This document shows, piece by piece, positions 16,848 to 25,103 of a stretch of DNA of 48,047 nucleotides (its first letter is position 1; each line of letters begins with the position of its first letter). The position numbers and the translations under genes are program-made. Where the stretch lies: contig JBARRS010000198.1 of the NCBI GenBank assembly GCA_049644345.1, forward strand, positions 1 through 48,047, given 5' to 3'. The notes beneath the pieces are model-generated. The model saw nothing but the letters and a program-made list of their open reading frames with translations, was not told where the DNA came from and did no database searches. The DNA comes from JBARRS01 sp049644345. Lineage in GTDB: Bacteria; Actinomycetota; Thermoleophilia; Gaiellales; Gaiellaceae.

Positions 16848-17720
16848 TCAAGCAGAGGGGAATGCGTACCGGAGCGCCGACGTCAACTGTGCCTGCCAGA
16901 ACCAGTTGCTGTGGACTCCGGGGATGAAATACGCGCGGTGGCTCAGACCGAGACGCGAGAGCAGTCGTGCAAACCGAACGGAGTCGCCGAGGCTGCCGCG
17001 ATCCTGGGCGCCGCAGGAGAGGAAGAAACGTGTGCCGAGCCGTCGGAGGAGCTTTGCCTCCCGCTCCACGAGTACGGTCGGGTCGTGCGCGGCAAGGTTG
17101 GACACCGACGCGTGGCGTAGCCGGCCGTCGCGCGGCGCGTCGAAGTAGCCGCTCCACGCCTCGATCGTCCCGAACAGATCCGTGTGCCGAAGTCCGATGT
17201 CGACGGCGCCGTATCCGCCCGCAGACAGCCCGGCGATCGCGCGATCCTGTGCGAGCGGGCTGGTCGGGAGGTGTTCGTCGGCCCAGGGCACGACGTCGTC
17301 CACGACGAAGTTCTCCCACGGGCCGGTCCATTCACCCTGGTACCGGGGGGTCAAGCCCGCCACCGGCATGACGGCCAGGAACGGCTGGACGAGCCTGTCG
17401 GCGATCGCGCGGTCGGCGTAGAACGCGAACCGAAGCCCGTCCAAAAAGGAGTACGGGCTGCCGCGGAAGCCGTGCAGGAGGTAGATGGTCGGGTACGCGT
17501 TACCCCACGAGATGCCGGGAGGCAGATACACGAGGCTCTCTCGGCGGTCCCTTGGGTAGGCGCTGTTCTGGATCACGCCTTGCCAGATCGTTCCACCCGC
17601 CGGCCCGGTCTCGATCCAGGTGAAGGACGGGATCGCAAAGCGCGCGGAAGCAGGAGCCGAGCCCGCTATGCCGGACGCGGCAATCGCCACGACAACAAGG
17701 ACTGCGGTGCGCGCGCTCAT
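16848..17720 (-). CDS. Secreted alpha/beta-hydrolase esterase (putative esterase family)
   Basis: 290 aa. A signal peptide (TAVLVVVAIAASGIAGSAPASA) precedes an esterase-D / feruloyl-esterase-like fold. The nucleophile elbow is GLSAGGYGA, the oxyanion region is IYLLHGFRGSP, and the histidine is in FIPGVHSNWFW. LVYLPPG is typical of this family, which includes antigen-85-like mycolyltransferases and secreted esterases. The natural substrate cannot be read from sequence. It lies 40 nt upstream of the spermidine-synthase-like gene on the same strand. Confidence 0.8.
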   Translation of the reverse strand: MSARTAVLVVVAIAASGIAGSAPASARFAIPSFTWIETGPAGGTIWQGVIQNSAYPRDRRESLVYLPPGISWGNAYPTIYLLHGFRGSPYSFLDGLRFAFYADRAIADRLVQPFLAVMPVAGLTPRYQGEWTGPWENFVVDDVVPWADEHLPTSPLAQDRAIAGLSAGGYGAVDIGLRHTDLFGTIEAWSGYFDAPRDGRLRHASVSNLAAHDPTVLVEREAKLLRRLGTRFFLSCGAQDRGSLGDSVRFARLLSRLGLSHRAYFIPGVHSNWFWQAQLTSALRYAFPSA

Positions 17721-17805
17721 CTTCGGTGCACGATCACATGGTTGCGCGCGTTGCGTTAAGAGCCGGTAGAGCGCATGTTAAGGCTTGTTGCGCTTCGGGT
17801 TGCCC

Positions 17806-17833
17806 GACCGGCGCGCCGCGCGGCGCGCCGGTC
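17806..17833 (-). terminator. Perfect 12-bp hairpin downstream of doxX-like gene
   Basis: GACCGGCGCGCC, loop GCGC, GGCGCGCCGGTC is a perfect inverted repeat 8 nt past the stop of the DoxX-like gene. No U tract follows, so it may act as a GC-type terminator or transcript stabiliser. The rest of the 17721-17841 gap shows nothing else. Confidence 0.55.
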
Positions 17834-17841
17834 AGACTGGC

Positions 17842-18411
17842 TCAGTGGACAGGATTCGGCTCCCGTTGCGGGCTGCCGATCGTCCTGCGCAGCCGGGCGA
17901 AGCCAAGCGAGAGAACCCCCGCCGCTGCGCCGATGCCTACGGCCGCACCGGCTCGCACGGCGTTCTCATCGGCCCAATGGATCCCGAGCCAGTTGGAGAT
18001 CCCGGCCGCGTGGTCGAGCGAGAGACTGCCGGGGCCGATCGCGCTGACCACATAGACGGCGGTCAGCATCAGGAGCGGGAACTCGAAGCCGCCGGCGCTG
18101 TTCCAGATGCCGTTCCGCAAGTGGACGCTCAGGATCGCGACCGTCATCACGGCTGCCAGCAGCGCGGAGCCGAGCGCAGTAACGAGGCCCGAGGCGATCA
18201 GGAAGCCGCCTCCGAGCTCGCCGAGCCCTGCGAGGAGCGCAAGCGGCAGGCCGGGGCTCAGCCCCATCTGGTCGAAACCGGCCGCGACTCCGCCAAGGCC
18301 GTGCGCCGCGAGAAACTTCGGCGACAGCCGCGGCGGGACGAGTTTCTGCAGGCCGTGCCCCATGAAGAGCAGCCCTGGAACAAGCCGGAGTACGAGAAGA
18401 GCGATGTTCAC
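17842..18411 (-). CDS. DoxX-family membrane protein (MhqP/CatD-like)
   Basis: 189 aa with four main helices; LVPGLLFMGHGLQKLVPPRL at the N-terminus is the DoxX signature, and LAGLGELGGGFLIASGLVTALGS follows. Relatives in firmicutes (MhqP, CatD) belong to quinone and electrophile resistance regulons. The GTG at 18411 has a very strong ribosome site (AGGAGGTGA). It is divergent from a MarR gene with a clear palindrome between them. Direct chemistry of DoxX proteins is not well defined. Confidence 0.8.
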   Translation of the reverse strand: MNIALLVLRLVPGLLFMGHGLQKLVPPRLSPKFLAAHGLGGVAAGFDQMGLSPGLPLALLAGLGELGGGFLIASGLVTALGSALLAAVMTVAILSVHLRNGIWNSAGGFEFPLLMLTAVYVVSAIGPGSLSLDHAAGISNWLGIHWADENAVRAGAAVGIGAAAGVLSLGFARLRRTIGSPQREPNPVH

Positions 18412-18454
18412 GATGTCACCTCCTGTCCTATTGCGTCGTCCTCAGTCGAAGCTA

Positions 18455-18472
18455 TACTTGAGTACGCAAGTA
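18455..18472. promoter_or_regulatory. MarR operator palindrome
   Basis: TACTTGAGTACGCAAGTA has perfect 6-bp arms (TACTTG / CAAGTA) in the doxX/marR intergenic space. A second palindrome, TTGAGCACTCAA at 18504-18515, lies inside the first codons of the marR gene. Both carry TTGAG-like half-sites, so two regulator dimers could bind and repress both directions. Function is inferred. Confidence 0.6.
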
Positions 18473-18488
18473 GTCTAGCGAATAAAAC

Positions 18489-18968
18489 ATGAGCAGTCAA
18501 GTATTGAGCACTCAAAGGCTTCCCGCCGTTGACGCGTGGGTCAGGCTGCTCCGCGGCCACGCCGCGCTGCGGCGGACGCTGAGCGCGCAGCTCCAAGCCG
18601 ACCACGGGCTCACGATCAACGACTACGAGGCGCTGCTCGTGCTCTCGCGGGCGGATGAAGGGCGGATGCGGCGCATCGACCTCTCCGAGCAGCTGCTCTT
18701 GACTCCGTCTGGGGTGACGCGGCTACTCGACGGGCTCGAGCGGGCCGGATTCGTTGCCAAGGCTCGCTGCACGTCGGACGCACGCGTGACGTACGCCGTT
18801 CTCACGGAGGATGGCCGGACGTGCCTCGAGAGCGCCTCGAGTGGCCACCTCGAGCAGATCCGCGCGGTCTTCGCAGAGCGCTTCAGCGACGCCGAGCTGA
18901 AGACGCTGACCGAGCTCCTGGGCCGGTTGCCGGGTGCGGACGCAGGCGACGCCGGCGACTGCGGCTAG
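18489..18968 (+). CDS. MarR-family regulator (MhqR-like)
   Basis: 159 aa with a winged helix (RRIDLSEQLLLTPSGVTRLLDGLERAGFVAKA, then wing CTSDARVTYAVLTEDG). It probably represses itself and the divergent DoxX gene through the palindromes at 18455-18472 and 18504-18515. One cysteine in the wing region (KARCTSD) and one near the C-terminus could be electrophile sensors, as in some MarR proteins, but this is inference. The ATG at 18489 is used. A short GTCGG-type hairpin (18990s) separates it from the convergent dioxygenase gene. Confidence 0.8.
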   Translation: MSSQVLSTQRLPAVDAWVRLLRGHAALRRTLSAQLQADHGLTINDYEALLVLSRADEGRMRRIDLSEQLLLTPSGVTRLLDGLERAGFVAKARCTSDARVTYAVLTEDGRTCLESASSGHLEQIRAVFAERFSDAELKTLTELLGRLPGADAGDAGDCG

Positions 18969-19005
18969 ATCGGACCCGTGAAGCAGAGCGGCCGACCGTA
19001 GTCGG

Positions 19006-19923
19006 TCACACGCGGGCCGGCCGCGGATTCGGAAGTGGAGTCAGCGTTCGCTCGAGCTGCTCACGCAGCGGCTCGAACTGCGGCGGCAGCGAGAGCCGCT
19101 CGCCGAGGTGCTCCGCGGGCTCGTCGACGGCGAAGCCCGGACCGATGGTCGCGATCTCGAAGAGAACGCCGCTCGGCTCACGGAAATAGATCGAGCGGAA
19201 GTAGAACCGGTCGATCACCGGCGTAGGCTGCCCCCCGCCCTCGACGACACGTCGCCGCCAGTGCTCGTGCTCGTCGTAGAGCGAGGCCCAGGCGACGTGA
19301 TGAACCGTGCCGGCTCCGGCGACTCCGCGTGCGTCGGCACGGTCGTAGGCGTACAGGGAGCCGCGCTGCGCGCCGCGCACGTCGAAGCTCTCGTTCTCCC
19401 GGGGCTCGAAGCCGAGCGATCCTTCCACGAAGGTCCGGCTCTGCTCGGGATCGAAGCTGAAGGCGCGGACGCTGTCGAACCCTTGGAGGGCGAGCTCACG
19501 CGGGATCTCCGGATGGTCGGCGACGAGCGGCGCGTCCTCCGTCTCGACTGCACGCAGCTCGAGGCCGAGCCCCTCGGGATCTGCGAAGCGCAGCGCTCCA
19601 CCCTCGCGCTCGGTCGCGACGCCCTCCTTCTCCAGGCGGTCGGCCCAGAACTCGAGGGCCTCCTTCGAGCCGACGCGCCAGACGATCCTGTGGACCATGC
19701 CGGCGCCCGCGCGGCCGCGGGCCGCGTCTGGGTACTCGAAGAAGGTGAGGTCGGAGCCGGGGCTGCCGTCCTCGTCCGCGAAGAACAGGTGGTAGACGGT
19801 CGGGTCGTCCTGGTTGACCGTTTTCTTGACCAGGCGCAGGCCGAGCACGCCCGCGTAGAACTCGACGTTTCCCGGCGCGTCTGCCGTGATCGCGGTGATG
19901 TGGTGAATGCCCTCGAGCTTCAT
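19006..19923 (-). CDS. Ring-cleaving dioxygenase of the VOC superfamily (MhqO-like)
   Basis: 305 aa with two glyoxalase-like halves. Metal-ligand positions appear as the histidines in GIHHITAI and VHHVAWAS and the glutamates near LELRAVE and VLFEIAT. The length, the ADEDGSPGSDLTFFEYP motif and the overall pattern match MhqO/LinE-type hydroquinone-cleaving enzymes. Next to DoxX and MarR genes it suggests quinone detoxification. The ATG lies 6 nt after a TAGGCT box on this strand, consistent with a leaderless mRNA. Confidence 0.8.
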   Translation of the reverse strand: MKLEGIHHITAITADAPGNVEFYAGVLGLRLVKKTVNQDDPTVYHLFFADEDGSPGSDLTFFEYPDAARGRAGAGMVHRIVWRVGSKEALEFWADRLEKEGVATEREGGALRFADPEGLGLELRAVETEDAPLVADHPEIPRELALQGFDSVRAFSFDPEQSRTFVEGSLGFEPRENESFDVRGAQRGSLYAYDRADARGVAGAGTVHHVAWASLYDEHEHWRRRVVEGGGQPTPVIDRFYFRSIYFREPSGVLFEIATIGPGFAVDEPAEHLGERLSLPPQFEPLREQLERTLTPLPNPRPARV

Positions 19924-19958
19924 GCCGCGAGCCTAGCTTTCCGTCGAACCAGGCGGCA

Positions 19959-21032
19959 TCACACGGCGGGTGCGGGAGCGATTTCCGCTCCGGCACGCAG
20001 CTGGCTCTCGAGGCGGCGGAGCGTGGGGAGGACGGCCACCGCGGGCAGGATCGGCAGCCAGAAGTTGACCAGCCGGTAGAGCACGACACCGAGCAGCGCC
20101 GGTGCAAGCGGAACTCCGACCATGTGCAGCGCGTAGGTCGTTGCCGCCTCGACGCCGCCGGTTCCACCGGCCGGGAGCGGCAAGATCGTGATCACGTAGC
20201 CGGTGGCATAGGCGAGCACCAGGCCTGCGATGCCGACGTGGCCGCCGAACGCCCGAAGACCTCCCCAGAGGCAGAGGACGTCGCCGGCCCAGTAGAGCGG
20301 ATAGCCGACGACCCCCGCCGGGTAGCGCAGTGGGCGCGCCAGCACGTGGCGGACGTAGATGACGCCGCGGACGGCGTCGTACAGGCCTTCGCGGGCGAGG
20401 TAGCGGACGCAGTGCTCGAACACGCGCAGGCCGCACTGAGAATGGTCGTGGTCGGTCGGGGCCCCGGCGAAGCGCGAGCCGAAGCCGGGCCCGCTCAGCC
20501 ACACCGCCAGCGCGACGCAGACGGAGACGACGGCGATCCACGGGATCGTGAACGCGAGCGGCGCGCCGTCTTCGACGCCGACGAGCAGCGCGATCGACGC
20601 AAGTGCGGCTCCGAGCCCGAGCACGCCGAACTTGAGCGTGTTCAACGCAAGCACCCGAACGACCGCGTCGTTCCGGCTCGCGCCTGCTCGCCGAAGCGCC
20701 CAGAAGTCGACCGCGGGGCCGCCGGCGGAGCTGAGTACGAAGGCGCCGAAGCTGGTCGCGACGACGCGCGTGATCAGGCCGTAGCCGAGCGTGGGCCCGT
20801 CGTCCACACGTGCGACATCGCGGTAGGCGAGGATGTAGCCGGCGTAGGCCAGCACCTCGCCCAGAGCGCACAGGGGCACCCAGCGCCAGTCAGCGCCCTT
20901 GACCGAGTCGGCGAGCTTCGTGTAGCTCGTCGCCTTCCCGATCAGGAGCACAGCGCCGACGCCGAGCAGGAGGGCGGCGACGAAGGTGCCGATCACCCGC
21001 CGGTTGCCGGTGAGGTGCCGGACGACGCTCAC
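19959..21032 (-). CDS. LPG-synthase transmembrane-domain (UPF0104-like) protein
   Basis: 357 aa with about eight membrane helices (first GTFVAALLLGVGAVLLIG). Features such as SSAGGPAVDFWALRRAG and LPLPAGGTGGVEAATTYAL are typical of the lysylphosphatidylglycerol synthase TM family, which includes flippases for lipids and stand-alone proteins of unknown role. The soluble aminoacyl-transferase domain is absent. GTG 21032 follows TAGTCT by 7 nt, again a leaderless pattern. Function: probably lipid or lipid-precursor handling (inference). Confidence 0.75.
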   Translation of the reverse strand: MSVVRHLTGNRRVIGTFVAALLLGVGAVLLIGKATSYTKLADSVKGADWRWVPLCALGEVLAYAGYILAYRDVARVDDGPTLGYGLITRVVATSFGAFVLSSAGGPAVDFWALRRAGASRNDAVVRVLALNTLKFGVLGLGAALASIALLVGVEDGAPLAFTIPWIAVVSVCVALAVWLSGPGFGSRFAGAPTDHDHSQCGLRVFEHCVRYLAREGLYDAVRGVIYVRHVLARPLRYPAGVVGYPLYWAGDVLCLWGGLRAFGGHVGIAGLVLAYATGYVITILPLPAGGTGGVEAATTYALHMVGVPLAPALLGVVLYRLVNFWLPILPAVAVLPTLRRLESQLRAGAEIAPAPAV

Positions 21033-21091
21033 CCCGCCCAGACTACGCGCCTGCGCGGGGAGTCATTCGCCGGCGGCGCTCTAGGCCGACC

Positions 21092-21874
21092 CTACTTCTT
21101 CGGGTGCTTTTGCTTGTTGCAGCCCGGCGGGCCCGTATGGGTGTGGTTCTTGTCGCCGTTCCCGTTCCCGGGCCGTGTTTCCGGCTCACCGGGCTCGGCG
21201 GGCGTGGTCACCACGGGTGAGGGAGGAGGGGGCGGAGGCGGTGCAGACGGCGGGGACTTCTTACTTTCGCGATCGCGCTCGCCCGAGCCCGTGTGGGTGT
21301 GGTTCCGGTCGCCGTATCCGTGGCCGGGCCGTGTTTCCGGCTTGGCGGGTGCGGCCGGCGTGGTCACCACGGGCGGGGGAGGAGCAGGCGGAGGCGATGT
21401 AGCTGGCGGGGGCGGTGAGGCCGGAGGAGGCAAAGCCGGGGGCGAAGGAGTTGGCGAAGAAGGAGGAGGCGGTGGCGGGGGCTGCGGCTGCGGCTGTCCG
21501 GGCCCGGGCGACTTCGGTTTCGGCGACGGTGAAGGCGCCGGTGCTCCTACGGGGGCCGAGGGCGATGCTCCGTGGTTCCCGTTCCCGACGGACGTCAGGG
21601 TCGTGCCCGAGGACGTCGACCCGCGCGCAACCGGTACGTTCGTCGGTCGTTGCGCCTTCACACGAGCCGCGCCCCTTTGCGAGGGCTGAGCGCGAATCAC
21701 GACCTTGGGAGTCGCCAGAAGGTGCTGAAGCCAGAGGTCGGCGCGTGTCACCGCGGGAGAAAGCAGACGGGCGCCTGGGACGGGAGCCTCGAATGCAGTC
21801 CGCCAGAGGTAGCCCGAGGCGATACCGGCGGCGACCAGCGAGGTAAGGCGAACGGTGCTGAGCGAAACTCGCAC
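21092..21874 (-). CDS. Proline-rich membrane-anchored or secreted protein
   Basis: 260 aa, not assignable to a known family. A hydrophobic N-terminus (TVRLTSLVAAGIASGYLW) is followed by a basic region and long Pro-rich stretches. The segment VVTTPAxPxxPETRPGxGxGDxNHTHTG occurs twice. The tail is GCNKQKHPKK. The His/Thr pattern NHTHTG may bind metal, but that is a guess. The proline stretches suggest a wall-spanning spacer. Base composition is skewed by CCG/CCT runs. The real strand is favoured over the antisense frames because of the signal-like start and the protein-level repeat. Confidence 0.6.
   Translation of the reverse strand: MRVSLSTVRLTSLVAAGIASGYLWRTAFEAPVPGARLLSPAVTRADLWLQHLLATPKVVIRAQPSQRGAARVKAQRPTNVPVARGSTSSGTTLTSVGNGNHGASPSAPVGAPAPSPSPKPKSPGPGQPQPQPPPPPPPSSPTPSPPALPPPASPPPPATSPPPAPPPPVVTTPAAPAKPETRPGHGYGDRNHTHTGSGERDRESKKSPPSAPPPPPPPSPVVTTPAEPGEPETRPGNGNGDKNHTHTGPPGCNKQKHPKK
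21131..21374 (-). repeat. Duplicated ~88-bp segment in the proline-rich gene
   Basis: Two copies, at 21131-21218 and 21287-21374, encode VVTTPA...PETRPG...GD.NHTHTG. The DNA is similar but the codons for the variable residues differ. The duplication sits within the reading frame with a spacer of about 68 bp. Confidence 0.75.
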
Positions 21875-21911
21875 TGCTCAAAGTATGAGACGTGAACCTG
21901 ACATCTGTCTT

Positions 21912-22985
21912 CTACGTTTGCGGAATCGGCTCAGGCGAAACACGGTTCTTGCCCTCGGCCTTGGCCCGGTAGAGCGCGGCGTCGGCCCGCTGCATCAGCT
22001 CGTCCCCGGTCTCGTTCGGCTCGAGCTGCGCCAATCCGAAGCTGGCGGTCTGCGCCAGTGGAGCGTCGCTGAACGTCGGTTGCAGCTTGTTCAACGCACG
22101 CCGCGTGCGCTCGGCGACCACCGCAGCGTCGGGAAGCTCTGTGTCCGGAAGCAGGACCGCGAACTCCTCGCCGCCCAGCCTTCCCGGCGTGTCGACGTCC
22201 CGCAGCTCGTCGCGGATCAACTGCGCGAAGGCTCGCAGAACCTCGTCTCCGGCCGGGTGGCCCCAGCGGTCGTTGACCTGCTTGAAGTCGTCGAGGTCGG
22301 CAAGCACGAGGCAGAGCGGGGCCCCTTGGGTCTCGCTGCGCTCGACCTCCGCATGCAGGGCTTCGATGAAGCGGCGCCGGTTCACGAGACCCGTAAGCTC
22401 GTCCGTGATCGCCTGGCGCTGGACGACGTGGTGGAGCCGCGCATTCTCGAGAGCGATTGCAGCCTGTGACGCAAGCCACTCAGCGAGCTCTTGCGTCTCC
22501 AGAGTGAAGCCCTCGTCCGGCGGGTAGAGCAGGAGCGTCGGAGCGACCGCCTCTCCCGAGCCGAGCTCCAGCGGGAGCGCTTCGTCGCTGCGCTTCACGT
22601 CGCCGATCCAGCCAAGCTCCTCGCCCCCTTCGACCAGTCGCCCGCCCCGGGCGCCGGTCGCCTCCGTCATCACCTCCAGGATAACGGGAAGAAGCGCCCT
22701 CGGGTTATGGGTTGCCGCTAGAGCGTTGCCGACGAGCGCCAGCGCTTCGCGAGGATCGCTTGCGCCCAGGCTCCGGTGGCGACGGCGGTCGCGACGGTCG
22801 AGGTCCAGCTCCTGCGGAGCCCTCGAGGCGCGCACGGTGGAGGCGAGCAACGCGGCCGTCACCATCGTCGCGACCGCCGCCAGGATGATGAAGAGCAGGC
22901 GGTGGCCGCCGGCGGCGCCGAGCGTAATCAGAAGAGCGTCGACGCCGAGCCTCGCTGCGCGCGCACTGCAGTGACGTCGGCACAT
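21912..22985 (-). CDS. Diguanylate cyclase (GGDEF) with membrane and GAF-like regions
   Basis: 357 aa. One or two N-terminal helices (LLITLGAAGGHRLLFIILAAVATMVTAALLAS) precede a GAF-like region (LALVGNALAATHNPRALLPVILEVMTEATGARGG ... LASQAAIALENARL) and a GGDEF domain. The active site is GGEEF near residue 270 and is intact. RDVD lies exactly five residues before it, a complete RxxD inhibitory site. It should make c-di-GMP with product feedback. The ATG at 22985 lacks a ribosome site and an alternative start cannot be excluded. The 105-bp gap to the next gene holds nothing recognisable. Confidence 0.85.
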   Translation of the reverse strand: MCRRHCSARAARLGVDALLITLGAAGGHRLLFIILAAVATMVTAALLASTVRASRAPQELDLDRRDRRRHRSLGASDPREALALVGNALAATHNPRALLPVILEVMTEATGARGGRLVEGGEELGWIGDVKRSDEALPLELGSGEAVAPTLLLYPPDEGFTLETQELAEWLASQAAIALENARLHHVVQRQAITDELTGLVNRRRFIEALHAEVERSETQGAPLCLVLADLDDFKQVNDRWGHPAGDEVLRAFAQLIRDELRDVDTPGRLGGEEFAVLLPDTELPDAAVVAERTRRALNKLQPTFSDAPLAQTASFGLAQLEPNETGDELMQRADAALYRAKAEGKNRVSPEPIPQT

Positions 22986-23090
22986 CGAGTCAATAACGAC
23001 CGCAGCACTGTCGCATCCCCTGCTGACCGAGTCTAGCCCCCCGCCTTGTACTCGCCGTGCTCGAGGCGCCTGCGTTAGCGTCCCACGGGG

Positions 23091-25103
23091 ATGCCTCGCC
23101 AGGTCCGCCTCTTCCTGCTCAGCTTTCTGCTGCTCTTCGTCGAGCTCGTCCTGATTCGCTGGACGGCGGCGTTCGTCATCTACCTCTCGTACTTCACGAA
23201 CTTCGTCCTGCTTGCGAGCTTTCTCGGGATCGGGATCGGCTTTCTCCGACCGCGACCGGCGCTGTTCCGGTTCGCGCCCGCGGTGCTCGGGTTGCTCGTC
23301 ATTCTCGTCTACTTCTTCCCGACGCGCCTGAACCGCTCGGGCGGGACTTACATCTACTTCGGCGCCGCCACGCACACCGGCGGGATCCCGATCTGGGTCG
23401 CCCTGCCGCTCGTGTTCGTCGTCACAGCACTGGCGCTGACGACGATCGCGAGCGAGGCGGCGGCCGTCTTCCGGACGATGCCGGCGCTCCAGGCGTACCG
23501 GTACGACATCCTCGGCTCGATCGCGGGCGTCGTCGTCTTCGCGCTCGTCTCGCTGGCGGGCCTGCCCCCGTTCGCGTGGGGAGGGATCGTTGCGCTCGTC
23601 TTCGGCGTGCTCTACGGGCGTTCGCTGCGTTTGTTCCAAACGGCAGGGCTCGCGGCGATGCTCGTGGCCCTCGGTCTCGGGTCGTTCGCCGCAGATCTCA
23701 CCTGGTCGCCGTATTACGCGGTCAAGGCGCAGCGCGACCCAATCGTTCACTCCGTCATCCATGTGTCCGTGAACGGAATCCCGCACCAGACGATCGAGCC
23801 TCTGTCGGCGCGGATCCGTGAGGGTGGGAGCTACTACCTCATTCCGTACCGGCGGATGCGCCGAAACCCCCTCCGCAATGTCCTGGTCGTCGGAGCAGGC
23901 AACGGGGTGGACGTCGCAATCGCGCTCCAACACGGCGCGCGTCGGGTCGACGCGGTCGAGATCGACCCGCGGCTGCTCGAGCTCGGCCGCACGCTGAACC
24001 CGAGCCGGCCGTACCGCGACCCGCGCGTCCACGCCTATGTCCAGGACGGTCGGGCCTTTCTCCAGCGAACTCATCGGCGCTACGACGTGATCCTGTTCGC
24101 GCTGCCCGATTCGCTGACGCTGATCGCGAACCAGTCCTCGCTGCGGCTCGAGAGCTACCTCTTCACGCTCGAGGCGATCAGGACAGCGCGGGCTCACCTG
24201 ACCGATCAGGGCGTGTTCACGATGTACAACTTCTACCGCAAGCAGTGGCTCGTCGACCGTTTCGCCCGGACGCTCGACGAGGCGTTCGGGCACGCGCCTT
24301 GCGTCGACGAGCAGTTCGGGCGCGGCGCGGTGCTCGGCCCGGTCGCAGATCTGACGATCGGCCGATCCACGGCGAGCGTCGCCTGTCCGCATCCATGGAC
24401 ACGGCGGGCCGCTCCGCCGCCGGCCACCGACGACCACCCGTTCCCGTACCTGCGCAGCAACACGCTCCCGGGCTTCTACGTTCTCACGCTCGCGCTGATC
24501 CTGCTGCTCTCGGTTGTGGCCACGAGGGCCGTGGCCGGCCCGGTGCGCGTGATGGCGCCGTACCTCGACTTGTTCTTCATGGGAGCCGCCTTCCTGCTGC
24601 TCGAGACGAAGAGCGTCGTTCAGTTCGCACTCCTCTTCGGGACGACGTGGATCGTGAACGCCTTCGTCTTTGCGGGCGTGCTCGTCGCGGTGCTGGCCGC
24701 GGTCGAGACGGCCCGGCTCATGCGGCGAGCCCCGCCGCTGCTCCTCTACGCGCTTCTCCTCGGCGCGCTCGGGCTCGCGTGGTCGGTGCAGCCCGAGTCG
24801 CTGCTCGGGCTCGGTTTCTGGCCCAGGCTCGCGGCTGCGGTCGCGCTCGCGTTCGTGCCGATCTTCCTCGCGAACCTGATCTTCGCGCAGCGATTCGCGG
24901 AGGTGGAAGCCCCGGCGACCGCCTTCGGCGCGAACCTGATCGGCGCCATGGTCGGGGGGCTGCTCGAGTACAGCTCGCTGATCGTCGGCTACCGCGCGCT
25001 GATTCCGCTCGTGGGCGTGCTGTACGGGCTCGCTCTCGTTGCCGGCAGGAGACACCTGCGCGCGCCCGTCCGCGCACCCGCGAGGGCGGCGGCTACCTCT
25101 TGA
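23091..25103 (+). CDS. Large membrane spermidine synthase-like protein
   Basis: 670 aa. Six or so helices at the N-terminus (LFLLSFLLLFVELVLIRW onward), a Rossmann domain in the middle (VLVVGAGNGVDVAIALQHGARRVDAVEIDP, QDGRAFLQRTHRRYDVILFALPD) and a further helical bundle at the C-terminus (DLFFMGAAFLLLETKSVVQFALLFG). The type is related to spermidine-synthase-like membrane proteins; polyamine synthesis is not demonstrated. It differs from the protein at 15278-16807 by its extra C-terminal helices. The stop overlaps the end of the convergent Fn3-like gene by 11 nt. Confidence 0.75.
   Translation: MPRQVRLFLLSFLLLFVELVLIRWTAAFVIYLSYFTNFVLLASFLGIGIGFLRPRPALFRFAPAVLGLLVILVYFFPTRLNRSGGTYIYFGAATHTGGIPIWVALPLVFVVTALALTTIASEAAAVFRTMPALQAYRYDILGSIAGVVVFALVSLAGLPPFAWGGIVALVFGVLYGRSLRLFQTAGLAAMLVALGLGSFAADLTWSPYYAVKAQRDPIVHSVIHVSVNGIPHQTIEPLSARIREGGSYYLIPYRRMRRNPLRNVLVVGAGNGVDVAIALQHGARRVDAVEIDPRLLELGRTLNPSRPYRDPRVHAYVQDGRAFLQRTHRRYDVILFALPDSLTLIANQSSLRLESYLFTLEAIRTARAHLTDQGVFTMYNFYRKQWLVDRFARTLDEAFGHAPCVDEQFGRGAVLGPVADLTIGRSTASVACPHPWTRRAAPPPATDDHPFPYLRSNTLPGFYVLTLALILLLSVVATRAVAGPVRVMAPYLDLFFMGAAFLLLETKSVVQFALLFGTTWIVNAFVFAGVLVAVLAAVETARLMRRAPPLLLYALLLGALGLAWSVQPESLLGLGFWPRLAAAVALAFVPIFLANLIFAQRFAEVEAPATAFGANLIGAMVGGLLEYSSLIVGYRALIPLVGVLYGLALVAGRRHLRAPVRAPARAAATS

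Noticed and set aside
20124..21689. Plus-strand open frame of 521 codons
   Set aside because: Antisense to the LPG-synthase-TM and proline-rich genes; its glycine-rich stretches are the complement of proline codons.
21912..25055. Very long minus-strand open frame (1047 codons)
   Set aside because: Only the part up to 22985 matches a family (GGDEF); the rest is antisense to the membrane protein at 23091-25103 and has Arg/Asp/Glu-rich shadow composition.
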